DNA from: Patescibacteria group bacterium
GTDB taxonomy: Bacteria; Patescibacteria; Dojkabacteria; J137
Reading direction: 5' to 3'
NCBI GenBank assembly: GCA_963169855.1
Contig: CAUJCN010000002.1
Coordinates: 124,001-188,000 of the forward strand
DNA: 64,000 bases
This document shows positions 8,616 to 16,370 of the stretch, piece after piece (positions within the stretch are counted from its first letter, which is position 1; each line of letters opens with the position of its first letter). The position numbers were made by a program, and so were the translations under genes. The notes under the pieces were generated by a model. The model was not told where the DNA came from, ran no database searches, and saw nothing but the letters and a program-made list of their open reading frames with translations.

Positions 8616-9794
8616 ATGCAAGGTTTAATTGCAGGGGTTTCAAGATTAATTTCAAATATAGCACCACTTTTCTTGCTGTTTGTTTTTACGAAAACATCCA
8701 GCCTAGAAGATATTGGACTAATCAACTATTTCATTGCTTTAATCACGATCATCGGTGTTCTTACTGACTTTGGCTTACCAGAAGTAGTTCAAAGTTTTCT
8801 ACCAAAAACTCAGAACAAAAAAGCAGTTGTTTCTAAGTCATTTTTCTACGAAATTGCTATAGTTTTGCTTGCTGGAGGCGCGATTCTATTAATCGATACT
8901 TTAACTGGACTATCAATCAGCAAAGGCTTTCCTTTCATTCTTTTAGCAATAATCATTTTCTCTAGTAGCAATACTTTCATTCTGATTTTCAATGGATTAA
9001 AGAGAGAAAAACTAGTTTCTACTTTCTACCTAGGATCAGCAGTACTTTTCATTGGCATTTCGACCATTTTGAATATAGTTTTCAAGATTAACGCAGTAGA
9101 AGCATTCCTTTACGGAAGATTAATTTCTTGGGTTATTTTCTGGATCTTACCTTTAATAGTTCTATTTAAAGACAAGTTGATTTCGATCTCAGGAATAAGA
9201 TCAGGAGACAAAATATTACCTTTTGCAATTAACGCCTTCCTAGCTTCAATCGCCTATGTAATTGCTGGGCAACTTGATTCGATTTTGATCACGAATCATT
9301 ATGGATTAGAGGCAAATGGCATCTTTAAATCTGCAGTTTTCGCAGGAACTATTCCAATCGCCCTAGCTACAATCTTACAAACAAAGCTTATCCCTGAGTT
9401 CTCAGAAAACTTATCGAAGGCATACTCCTCTTTAAAAAAGTACCTAAAGCTAGTCATTGGGTTGTCATTTGGATTATTAATAGCCGGCTTATTACTGGGT
9501 AACCTGGGACTTAACATTCTTTACAATGCAGAAATCGCATCTGGAGGATACTGGTACTTTATCGCCGCTCTTGTTGCAACTTTGTTGAATATTATCAATG
9601 CAGTTGTATTTGCTTACTATTACGCTGTAGATAAATCGAATTTAGTAAGAAATATAACAGTGGTCGAAACAATAATCTACTGTTCAGCAGCCTTTATAAC
9701 AATATCTGATATAAACGCTTTTGTGCTAACAAACGTTATAACTAACATCGGAGGACTACTTTTATCCATCCACTACTTCAGAAAGCTTATCTAA
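8616..9794 (+). CDS. Polysaccharide flippase (Wzx/MOP-type)
   Basis: A polytopic membrane protein of 392 residues with about 12 hydrophobic segments. The N-terminal pattern is typical of the oligosaccharide flippase group (LEDIGLINYFIALITIIGVLTDFGLPEVVQ), which moves lipid-linked sugars across the membrane. It is slightly shorter than usual (about 420-480). It precedes glycosyltransferase genes, fitting a surface polysaccharide locus split by the 10-11.4 kb insert. Confidence 0.85.
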   Translation: MQGLIAGVSRLISNIAPLFLLFVFTKTSSLEDIGLINYFIALITIIGVLTDFGLPEVVQSFLPKTQNKKAVVSKSFFYEIAIVLLAGGAILLIDTLTGLSISKGFPFILLAIIIFSSSNTFILIFNGLKREKLVSTFYLGSAVLFIGISTILNIVFKINAVEAFLYGRLISWVIFWILPLIVLFKDKLISISGIRSGDKILPFAINAFLASIAYVIAGQLDSILITNHYGLEANGIFKSAVFAGTIPIALATILQTKLIPEFSENLSKAYSSLKKYLKLVIGLSFGLLIAGLLLGNLGLNILYNAEIASGGYWYFIAALVATLLNIINAVVFAYYYAVDKSNLVRNITVVETIIYCSAAFITISDINAFVLTNVITNIGGLLLSIHYFRKLI

Positions 9795-10003
9795 TAAGCA
9801 TAATCGTTATCCCTAATCTGTTGCCAACTATTGACATTTTTACCTTTTTGATCTATAATAAATATATAAAGAATCAATACAAAAGTGAAGGTAGAAGGAA
9901 AGTACGTAGTCCTAACCAAGCTAAGTAACTCCACAAACCAAAGTTCCTTAAATTTGTAAGAAAGTACATAGAATCATTCATAGCTAGTAGCTATTATCGA
10001 TTC

Positions 10004-10402
10004 ATGGAAAAACTTACTAAATACTCAAGAAATCTAAGAAGAGATGCTACCCTCGGCGAAAGAAGACTCTGGAAACTACTTCGTAACAGAGAGTTTGCTG
10101 GATATAAATTTCGTAGACAGCATAAGCTATTTCATAGGTTCATTGCAGATTTTTACTGCAGGCAACTTAAGCTTATCGTTGAAATTGATGGTAGTAGTCA
10201 CGACGAAAGCAGATACGATGCTGATAGAAAACGTCAGCGGTTCTTAGAAGATAAAGGTTTAACAGTACTACGTTTCTCGGAATACGAGGCGAGGTATCAA
10301 ACGAACCAAGTTCTTGAGAGCATAGAGGTGTTTGTGTGTGAAGCGTTTGAGCTCCTCACCCCAACCCTCTCCTCTAAAGAAGGAGAGGGAGCTGTAACTT
10401 AG
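10004..10402 (+). CDS. DUF559 endonuclease-like protein with repeat-derived C-terminus
   Basis: DUF559 proteins resemble very-short-patch-repair endonucleases. The family pattern is visible: NLRRDATLGERRLWKLLRN, YKFRRQHKLFHRFIADFYC, then LIVEIDGSSHDE (nuclease Asp/Glu core) and KGLTVLRFSEYEA. The last 15 residues (LLTPTLSSKEGEG and after) are encoded by an intergenic-type palindromic repeat (10351-10391), so the native stop was probably lost when the repeat arrived. Other DUF559 genes are known to be tied to such repeats. The ATG at 10004 matches the family start. Confidence 0.88.
   Translation: MEKLTKYSRNLRRDATLGERRLWKLLRNREFAGYKFRRQHKLFHRFIADFYCRQLKLIVEIDGSSHDESRYDADRKRQRFLEDKGLTVLRFSEYEARYQTNQVLESIEVFVCEAFELLTPTLSSKEGEGAVT
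10365..10389. repeat. Hairpin inside the DUF559 3' end
   Basis: CCCTCTCCT and AGGAGAGGG are perfect 9-bp arms around a 7-base loop, preceded by CTCACCCCAA. It belongs to the widespread CCCTCACCCTAACCCTCTCC repeat type and pairs with an inverted relative at 10419-10456. Confidence 0.8.
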
Positions 10403-10456
10403 TTAGCTAAGTGCGGTGCCTTCTCCCTTGTACAAGGGAGAAGGTTAGGATGAGGG
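10398..10456. repeat. Inverted relative of the CTCACCC repeat, with perfect palindrome
   Basis: A small stem (CTTAG/CTAAG, 10398-10411) is followed by a perfect 26-bp palindrome at 10419-10444 (arms CCTTCTCCCTTGT and its complement), then TTAGGATGAGGG. Read in reverse complement, the right half matches the CCCTCANCCTAACC repeat at 10351-10370, so two copies face each other around the DUF559 stop. Confidence 0.8.
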
Positions 10457-10543
10457 ATAAAAAACGTTTTACACGTGGACATCAATCTTAGATACCGAAA
10501 GGGGCTGAGAAATGTTTACGACTTTTGTACTTAGTATAAAAGA

Positions 10544-10561
10544 TCCCTGCCTACGCAGGGA
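10544..10561. repeat. Short hairpin repeat
   Basis: TCCCTGC and GCAGGGA arms surround a 4-base loop. This resembles the repeats at 60672-60691 and 60782-60801. The surrounding 10457-10688 is otherwise AT-rich and I see no gene in it. Confidence 0.7.
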
Positions 10562-10688
10562 GAACCTTAAAAACTGTAATAACATACAGTTAAAGCAATT
10601 TAGGAAGCATATTCTTCTACGCTAGAGCTATGAAGAACTGAGCCTTTTTTGTATTAACCTATGTTTACACAATCTGATAAAACGCAAA

Positions 10689-10735
10689 CCCTAGGCTACA
10701 CTAAGCAGTCATCGACTCTTTAGTGTAGTCTAGGG
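10689..10735. repeat. Inverted repeat at left border of GC-rich insert
   Basis: 16-bp arms CCCTAGGCTACACTAA (10689-10704) and TTAGTGTAGTCTAGGG (10720-10735) have one mismatch and a 15-base loop. Base composition changes abruptly from AT-rich to GC-rich directly after the right arm. Confidence 0.8.
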
Positions 10736-10761
10736 GTCCGCCGAAAAGCCCCACTACAAAG

Positions 10762-10805
10762 GTTCCGCCAAATATCTGGTGGAACATTTTGGGGCGATGC
10801 CCCAA
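10762..10805 (+). promoter_or_regulatory. Tandem leader hairpins of the GC-rich gene
   Basis: A hairpin with GTTCCGCC/GGTGGAAC arms (10762-10785) is followed by TTGGGGC-GAT-GCCCCAA (10789-10805). The second ends at the Shine-Dalgarno sequence AAGGAG, so folding could affect ribosome access. Confidence 0.6.
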
Positions 10806-10815
10806 GGAGATCGAG

Positions 10816-11271
10816 ATGAAGAAAATCGCAATGATCATCATGTTTGGCGTTATCGCGTTGGCATCGGTCGGCTGCATCGACCCGCGGTGGTTCGTTCCGC
10901 CCGCGGCTCGCGGTGCGGCGAATCCCAACACCCCCGTTCCGGCGGCACCGACGGCTCTGCCCACGTTGCCCCCTGGCAACGGCGGCGCGTGCGTTCCGGT
11001 CGCGCTTGGGGTCAATTTCCCGGCGCAACTCACCGTCATCAGCCTGTCGCAGGGTGCGTACACGTTCATGCCGAACGTCGTCTTGACCGCGCCATGGATC
11101 ATTGTCATCGACAAGTTCCCGGACGGCACCAACGACCGCAGCACGAAACGTCTCGTTCGCAGCACGTACACGACCGGCATCAACGGCTCGCACGTGGTCG
11201 GCCTCGGCGGTCCGGCGATTACCAGTCCGGATCAATGCGATCCGACGCTGGAATTCAACGCCGGCAACTAG
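10816..11271 (+). CDS. Candidate lipoprotein on GC-rich insert
   Basis: The start at 10816 is preceded by AAGGAG with a six-base spacer, a textbook Shine-Dalgarno site that neighbouring genes lack. The 151-residue product has a Lys-Lys signal sequence with a hydrophobic core and a possible lipobox ending at Cys20 (ASVGC). A Pro/Ala-rich linker and a C-terminal domain with two further cysteines follow. I recognise no family. Codon use is strongly G/C-ending, unlike every other gene here. The GC bias also opens long frames on both strands, but only this one has a start, a ribosome site and a signal sequence. Confidence 0.65.
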   Translation: MKKIAMIIMFGVIALASVGCIDPRWFVPPAARGAANPNTPVPAAPTALPTLPPGNGGACVPVALGVNFPAQLTVISLSQGAYTFMPNVVLTAPWIIVIDKFPDGTNDRSTKRLVRSTYTTGINGSHVVGLGGPAITSPDQCDPTLEFNAGN

Positions 11272-11314
11272 GCATCGACGCGGACATCAGAAAGGGGAAA
11301 CATGGGCGTCCCTT

Positions 11315-11375
11315 GCACTTCCGAAAGGAGGTGCGGGGACAACCTTAAGTCAATTAGCTTAGTTGATTTAAGGTT
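11315..11375. repeat. Hairpins at right border of GC-rich insert
   Basis: GCACTTCC-GAAA-GGAGGTGC (11315-11334) is a stem closed by a GNRA-type loop. Just outside the GC-rich tract, AACCTTAAGTCAA (11341-11353) pairs with TTGATTTAAGGTT (11363-11375), 13-bp arms with one mismatch. The second mirrors the inverted repeat at the left border in position but not in sequence. Confidence 0.75.
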
Positions 11376-11426
11376 GGTAACAACATCCCCGCATTCGCGA
11401 GGATTACAAGGAAAGTTCTTTAATTT

Positions 11427-12632
11427 ATGGACATCATTTCAATATCACATTTCTTCTACCCTAGAGTAGGAGGATTGGAAAAAATGGCATACTTAGTTTT
11501 AAAACACCTTTCAGAAAAAGGTTATTCTTGCATATCTATATTTTCTAATAATCAAAACAATTCTTACAGATCAGAAGGATTTATTTGGAAAAGTTTCAAC
11601 ACTTTCAACTTAATGGGTGGAACTTATCCAATTTTTGGGCTAAAGTTCTTAGCTTACATTTTCAAAATAATCAGAAAAAATCCAAACGCATCTGTTCTAA
11701 TTTACGACAGACATTTAACTAGTAGCGTTTTTGCAGCATTAATTTGTAGAATCCTTAAAAGAGACTATATCCTTGTTTCTCAAACAACTTACTCTGGATA
11801 TTTTAAAAATAGATTCATCAACTTTATTGCTGAAATTCTAGATAGAGTTGTTTTTAGTAGCGTTGTTAAAAATGCAAAGTTAGTAATTTGTGTTTCTGGA
11901 GCTAATAGAAATTACCTTTTGAACAAATTCTATAAGAAGGGATCTGCTGAATTGAAGAGAGAAATTTCTGATAAATTCAAAGTAATTTTCAACACTTATA
12001 ACAATTCAGTAAAAAGACATACCCCATCAGTAAAAAGAGAAAAAACAGCAATTTTTGCTTCGAAACTAATCGGAGTTAAAGATCCCGATACTACAGCTGC
12101 AGCATTCTTACATCTTGCTCAATTATTACCTGATTGGAAATTTGTTTTTATTGGAGAAGGAAAGACAATTCTGGAAGATATCGAGGACTTACCAATTAAC
12201 TTCGAATATATTCCAAGATTGTTAGAGCAGGATAGTCTGCATGATCTTTTATCTAGATCTGCGATTTTTGTTAACTCATCTATTCAAGAAGGATTATCGC
12301 TTGGCGTTATCGAAGCTGCAATTTTAGGAAACGAACTTGTACTTTCTGATGCACCAAGTAACTTAGAAATTCTTGAACTTGCCAGAGCAAAATCAAATTC
12401 ATTCAAGAGAGGCGATGCAGAAAGCTTAGCAAACAAACTATTAGAAAAAATCCAAGAACTTGAATCAGTAAATATGATCAAAGAAGATACATGGAGAGAC
12501 GAGTTCTTAATTTTATGTTCTCAAGAAGAAGTGCTTCGATCTTACGAAGGGATAATCAAATCCCATAAGGCTGCAAAAGAGTTTCAAAGTAGATTAAACT
12601 TAAAGAAAGCAGCTTTTAATTATGAAAAGTAA
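11427..12632 (+). CDS. Glycosyltransferase, GT4 family
   Basis: A GT-B-fold enzyme that likely transfers a sugar to a lipid-linked glycan at the inner membrane face. The N-terminal motif FFYPRVGGLEKMAYLVLKHL (residues 9-28) and the C-terminal nucleotide-sugar motif SSIQEGLSLGVIEAAILG (around 285-305) are typical. Length (401) fits. It overlaps the next gene by 11 bases, so the two are translated together. It belongs to the polysaccharide locus with the flippase at 8616. Confidence 0.9.
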   Translation: MDIISISHFFYPRVGGLEKMAYLVLKHLSEKGYSCISIFSNNQNNSYRSEGFIWKSFNTFNLMGGTYPIFGLKFLAYIFKIIRKNPNASVLIYDRHLTSSVFAALICRILKRDYILVSQTTYSGYFKNRFINFIAEILDRVVFSSVVKNAKLVICVSGANRNYLLNKFYKKGSAELKREISDKFKVIFNTYNNSVKRHTPSVKREKTAIFASKLIGVKDPDTTAAAFLHLAQLLPDWKFVFIGEGKTILEDIEDLPINFEYIPRLLEQDSLHDLLSRSAIFVNSSIQEGLSLGVIEAAILGNELVLSDAPSNLEILELARAKSNSFKRGDAESLANKLLEKIQELESVNMIKEDTWRDEFLILCSQEEVLRSYEGIIKSHKAAKEFQSRLNLKKAAFNYEK

Positions 12633-14454
12633 GTTACCAGCAATTTTAAGCGTTTGTTTAGGGGGAGTTTTCGTTCTCTCTGAAATTTTATATTCAGATC
12701 TTCTGATTTTGAATTTAGGATTATCCCTTGCAGCATTCTTGTTTCTTCCAAAGCTAATCAAAGAAGTTTTTAATATCAAGTTTCATTTCAGCTTAATTTA
12801 CTTAGCTTATCTAGGAGCTTACATTACAGCCGTTTTCTTAGCTAGAACTTTCTCTTTAGATTTATTTGTTCTTTCGACAATTATTCGATTACTCGTAGGA
12901 ATTGGATTCTATGGATTACTTTCACTCAATTTCTACGTAAGAGAATACAAAATTGATTGGAGATATATTGCTCTTTTAGTAGTTGCACTGATAGGAATTT
13001 TGTTCCTTAATTTTGGAGTTTTAAGGCAGCCAGGATCGATCATTTCTCTTGATTCGCTCCAACACCAATCTGTTGTAAATCAGAGCTACAGCGACCTTAA
13101 AATCTGCATTTCTCCATCCCAATGTAACAATTTGTTTCTGAAGGACGGTTATACAACTACTTACCATTCAGTTCTGTTCTTTGTCTCACCTTCAGATTTC
13201 CTAACTCAAAGCAGAATTGCTGCAATGGATATTGTTTGGCTTGTGATTTCTGCGATAGCTGTATTCATGTTTGTTAAACACTTTATTAAAGATCAAAGAA
13301 TGCAAGTTATAGTTACAGCAGTTTCTCTTCTTGTGTTTGTGAATGGTGCGTATGAATTCATCTTGTTTATTCCACAAACATTCTCATTCTTTATATTCAT
13401 GATGTCATTTACTAGGAAGAAATTATCGAATCTTGAACTGGTAACTTTCGCTATTTCGATGCTTTTAGTTCACTTAATAATGGGAGCTTTCTTAACTTTC
13501 TTGATGGTTATGTTTGAATTAATCAAAAGAAAGACGGTTGGACTTAAATCTATTACGCTGGTTGCTACTTTAGGCATGATTCTGACGTTTCTTTTCAGTG
13601 CTTTACAGCTTACTTTCGAAAAGATATTCCAATCTAGTGAAATTGAGTTTTTAGGAAATGCTACAAACAAAGCTTTTCCTGAGAATTTAACAGAACTTGC
13701 AAATATAAATTTAATTTTAGTAATTGGTTTACTAGCAACAACACTAGTTTACTTACTGGGATTCAGAAAAGAGAAAGCATCATTCACCCTTTTACCACTG
13801 GCTTTAACGTCTGTAGCTGTGTATTTCTTTTCCCCGACTTACGCTAACAAGTTTTTAATCGGAATTGGACTTTACGGTGCAATAGTTGTTATCGAAATTA
13901 TTAGCGATCTTATTAAAAATGCTACTACTGAATTGATTGTGATTACTTTGTGTATTGCATTCTCAGCATTGGCATTTGTGGGGAACTACAAGCTAACTTT
14001 ATCTTTCTACAAAACTGGAGATAATGTCTACTCTGCTCTGAATGGAAAAGAAAAAAGCTTAATTAACTTTTTGAAAAATACTCAACTAGATTGCGAAGTT
14101 GTTACAGATCCATTTTCTCAAATAGCGATTACTGGATTAACAAAGTTTCAAACTTATCAAGGACAGTACATGAGCCCAGATTACAGAAAGATTATTCATA
14201 ACTTCCTTCAGAAACCAAACGAAGCTACCTTGGGTGCTGTTTTAGCTTACCTTGATCAAGAGAATACATGCTTTATTTATTCTTACAGATTAGAAGAAGC
14301 AAGAGTCGAGAAAATCGACATGTGGGCGAATCAGCTTTACTACTATGTTGTAGATAGTTCGAAAACATTGAACGACGATTTAGAGCCAATCAAAGTTTTA
14401 GATAAAGATATGAATCTTGTTTACAGAGATAAATATTATTACGTTTTTAAGTAA
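12622..14454 (+). CDS. Polytopic membrane protein, possible GT-C-type glycosyltransferase
   Basis: 610 residues with about 12-13 predicted membrane helices in the first 460 residues and a soluble C-terminal domain of about 140. An external loop near residues 135-195 contains SYSDLKICISPSQCNNLF. The layout (many helices plus a C-terminal soluble domain, next to a GT4 gene) resembles GT-C enzymes, but I see no certain catalytic motif and give no family. Its start lies inside the previous gene. Confidence 0.7.
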   Translation: MKSKLPAILSVCLGGVFVLSEILYSDLLILNLGLSLAAFLFLPKLIKEVFNIKFHFSLIYLAYLGAYITAVFLARTFSLDLFVLSTIIRLLVGIGFYGLLSLNFYVREYKIDWRYIALLVVALIGILFLNFGVLRQPGSIISLDSLQHQSVVNQSYSDLKICISPSQCNNLFLKDGYTTTYHSVLFFVSPSDFLTQSRIAAMDIVWLVISAIAVFMFVKHFIKDQRMQVIVTAVSLLVFVNGAYEFILFIPQTFSFFIFMMSFTRKKLSNLELVTFAISMLLVHLIMGAFLTFLMVMFELIKRKTVGLKSITLVATLGMILTFLFSALQLTFEKIFQSSEIEFLGNATNKAFPENLTELANINLILVIGLLATTLVYLLGFRKEKASFTLLPLALTSVAVYFFSPTYANKFLIGIGLYGAIVVIEIISDLIKNATTELIVITLCIAFSALAFVGNYKLTLSFYKTGDNVYSALNGKEKSLINFLKNTQLDCEVVTDPFSQIAITGLTKFQTYQGQYMSPDYRKIIHNFLQKPNEATLGAVLAYLDQENTCFIYSYRLEEARVEKIDMWANQLYYYVVDSSKTLNDDLEPIKVLDKDMNLVYRDKYYYVFK

Positions 14455-14568
14455 TGGTTCTCTACCTGGCGGCAGACAGGGACAAGCTCACCACTCGAAA
14501 GAGTTTGTATTGCAAGACATGGAGAAAGAAATTAAATATAACGATAATAAATTAGTTAATAAACAAAA

Positions 14569-14796
14569 ATGTTTTACTTCTACATTTTCAAAACAAAAAA
14601 GGATCAATACATTCAAGGTGTAACTAAGAACATGCAGACTACAATAATCGAGTACGCACTAGCCTACAAAACAGGAATAAAACTTCTGGATGTTCAAGCT
14701 TTCAAACGAAAGAAAGATGCAGAAAGCGTTTTGCAAGAATTTCAAACTGCACCTACAGTTGTTATCGAGAGAATCGAAACTTCCAAAAAGATTTAA
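14569..14796 (+). CDS. Degenerate GIY-YIG-like small protein
   Basis: 75 residues. The N-terminus MFYFYIFKTKKDQYIQGVTKNMQ follows the GIY-YIG layout (YxYILxSKKDGxxYIGxTxNL), but the second motif reads YIQG and the catalytic Arg after the NL position is absent. The middle (LLDVQAFKRKKDAESVLQEF) fits the family's C-terminal half. It is either an inactivated relative or a repurposed domain. It lies between the polysaccharide locus and the exonuclease gene, beside palindromic sequence. Confidence 0.55.
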   Translation: MFYFYIFKTKKDQYIQGVTKNMQTTIIEYALAYKTGIKLLDVQAFKRKKDAESVLQEFQTAPTVVIERIETSKKI

Positions 14797-14798
14797 GT

Positions 14799-14881
14799 AT
14801 CAATCACCCCTTGATCCAATCAATTGGATCACTCACCTCGAGGGGAGAAAGTTCGCCACTGGCGAGCTGGAGTGGTGATAC
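14799..14881. repeat. Nested palindromic element
   Basis: GATCCAAT-CA-ATTGGATC sits inside CCCCT...AGGGG, followed by the CGCCA/TGGCG hairpin. The outer ends TATCA...TCACC and GGTGATA pair around the whole. It fills the 94-bp gap before the exonuclease gene and resembles an intergenic palindromic repeat with several stems. Confidence 0.65.
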
Positions 14882-14890
14882 AATTTATAA

Positions 14891-15886
14891 ATGATACTTG
14901 AATTCACTAGCAAAGGAATCTATTGCCCTCAGGGAGATTTCTACATTGATCCAATCTCCGCAGTTGAAACCGCAGTAATTACGCATGGACACTCAGATCA
15001 CGCTAGAGGTGGACATAAACGATACATTGCCACACCGGAAACCATCGCCATTATGAAATTTAGGTTAAGCAAGAAGATTAATGCTGACCCACTTGAATAT
15101 AGAAAACAAATCAACATAAAAGACGTAATAGTGTCGCTACATCCAGCAGGTCACGTTTTAGGGTCTGCTCAGGTAAGAATTGAGTACGGTGGCGAGGTAG
15201 CGGTGGTTACTGGTGACTATAAAGTTGAATACGATAACGTCTCGGAACCTTTTGAGCTTGTTAAGTGCAACACTTTCGTTACAGAATGCACTTTTGGATT
15301 ACCATTATTCAACTGGCAACCTCAGGAACAAGTATTCGACGAAATCAACGAATGGTGGAAAAAGAATTCTGAACAAGGGATAAATAGTGTTCTCAATTGC
15401 TATTCCTTAGGTAAAGCTCAAAGAATATTAAAGAATATTGATCCCTCAATTGGACCAATAGTTTGCCATGATACTATTGAGGATCATAATAAAATCCACG
15501 AGCAATTTGGGATCAAGCTACCCAAAAGAACTGACGCTTCCAACCATGATAATAAAGCCTTGATCCTAACACCAACATCATCTTCCAAAACTGAATGGTT
15601 TAAACAATTTGGAGATCACAGACTTGGAAATGCCTCTGGCTGGATGATGTTTGATGGCTTTCACAGAGGTGTTCACAAAGGATTTGTTTTATCAGACCAC
15701 TGTGATTGGAAAGCCTTAAATTGGGTCATAAAAAATACAGGTGCAGATTTAATTTATTTAATGCACGGTTATACTAAAGAATACTCCAACTATTTAAACG
15801 GACAAGGAGTTTTTACAAAGGTTGTTGAAGAATTAGGAAAGACAATTTCAGAAAACTATGCAGAATCTTCCGAATATGCTGAATAG
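14891..15886 (+). CDS. MBL-fold exonuclease (DNA-ligase-associated type)
   Basis: A metallo-beta-lactamase-fold nuclease of the ligase-associated exonuclease family, related to SNM1/CPSF73. The metal motif HGHSDH is at about residues 33-38. PAGHVLGSAQV, VVTGDYK and a late LSDHCDW segment complete the expected motifs. Length (331) is normal. In other bacteria these genes accompany an ATP-dependent ligase and a helicase; neither is adjacent here. The start ATG has no Shine-Dalgarno site. Confidence 0.88.
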   Translation: MILEFTSKGIYCPQGDFYIDPISAVETAVITHGHSDHARGGHKRYIATPETIAIMKFRLSKKINADPLEYRKQINIKDVIVSLHPAGHVLGSAQVRIEYGGEVAVVTGDYKVEYDNVSEPFELVKCNTFVTECTFGLPLFNWQPQEQVFDEINEWWKKNSEQGINSVLNCYSLGKAQRILKNIDPSIGPIVCHDTIEDHNKIHEQFGIKLPKRTDASNHDNKALILTPTSSSKTEWFKQFGDHRLGNASGWMMFDGFHRGVHKGFVLSDHCDWKALNWVIKNTGADLIYLMHGYTKEYSNYLNGQGVFTKVVEELGKTISENYAESSEYAE

Positions 15887-16370
15887 TTAATCTGACCGAT
15901 ACTTTTAATAGATTAATCCTCTCTTTTAAATTAACCATAATTGTTCATATAAAGTGAACACTATTTTTCTTTCAATGAATATCGTGACACTTAAATTTAA
16001 GTGTTCATTTTTTGAACAAAACAATTTTACCCAAAATTACTCAAAAACTATTGTTATAAAAGAATATTAATTGATTATTCTCTATTGTGAGAATAATGGT
16101 AGTAAAACATGAATTCTAGCGATGTAATATTAACGTAACACAAAAGTATAATTATATATGTTACGATTATATCTACGTAAATTATTGTGTATCAATAACA
16201 CTTCTATTTATTTACTATCCCTTTCGGACTCAACAATGGGCACATCCACACATTTGTCCTAATGTCCTAATAGCCATTCAATATATTGTGGATAAAAAGA
16301 GAAGCCCTAAAGATAAATGTATCGTATACGGAACAGATTTAACCTGCAATTTTAAGTGTGTGGATAAGTT
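15887..16370. other. 484-bp convergent AT-rich region with palindromes and DnaA-box-like sites
   Basis: No gene is visible. It holds two TGTTCA/TGAACA inverted repeats (15942-15960, 16002-16018), the perfect palindrome ACACTTAAATTTAAGTGT (15987-16004), ATTATTCTC-N6-GAGAATAAT (16074-16097) and CGTAAC...GTTACG. Two exact TGTGGATAA DnaA boxes follow (16287-16295, 16359-16367), with a 7/9 match at 16242-16250. Both flanking genes point inward, so promoter function is unlikely. It is a candidate replication-related region (origin or other DnaA-binding locus). Confidence 0.55.

Larger units (their letters stand above)
10737..11340. other. GC-rich insert of foreign composition
   Basis: Hand counts of two 60-base rows give 42/60 G+C (10921-10980) and 41/60 (10981-11040), against visibly AT-rich flanks. 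The insert carries one gene with a Shine-Dalgarno site, three RNA-type hairpins (10762-10785, 10789-10805, 11315-11334) and an inverted repeat beyond each border. It is a candidate horizontally acquired cassette or an assembly chimera. Confidence 0.8.

Noticed and set aside
10701..11362. Long ORFs on both strands in the GC-rich insert other than 10816-11271.
   Set aside because: High G+C removes stop codons in all frames; these lack ribosome sites, signal sequences or plausible composition.
14417..14878. Two further short ORFs around the GIY-YIG-like gene.
   Set aside because: They read through palindromic or intergenic sequence in other frames and have no protein-like features.
16141..16172. 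dif-like XerCD site in the AT-rich convergent region.
   Set aside because: A partial TATAAT...TATGTTACGAT resemblance exists, but the arm spacing is wrong for a confident call.
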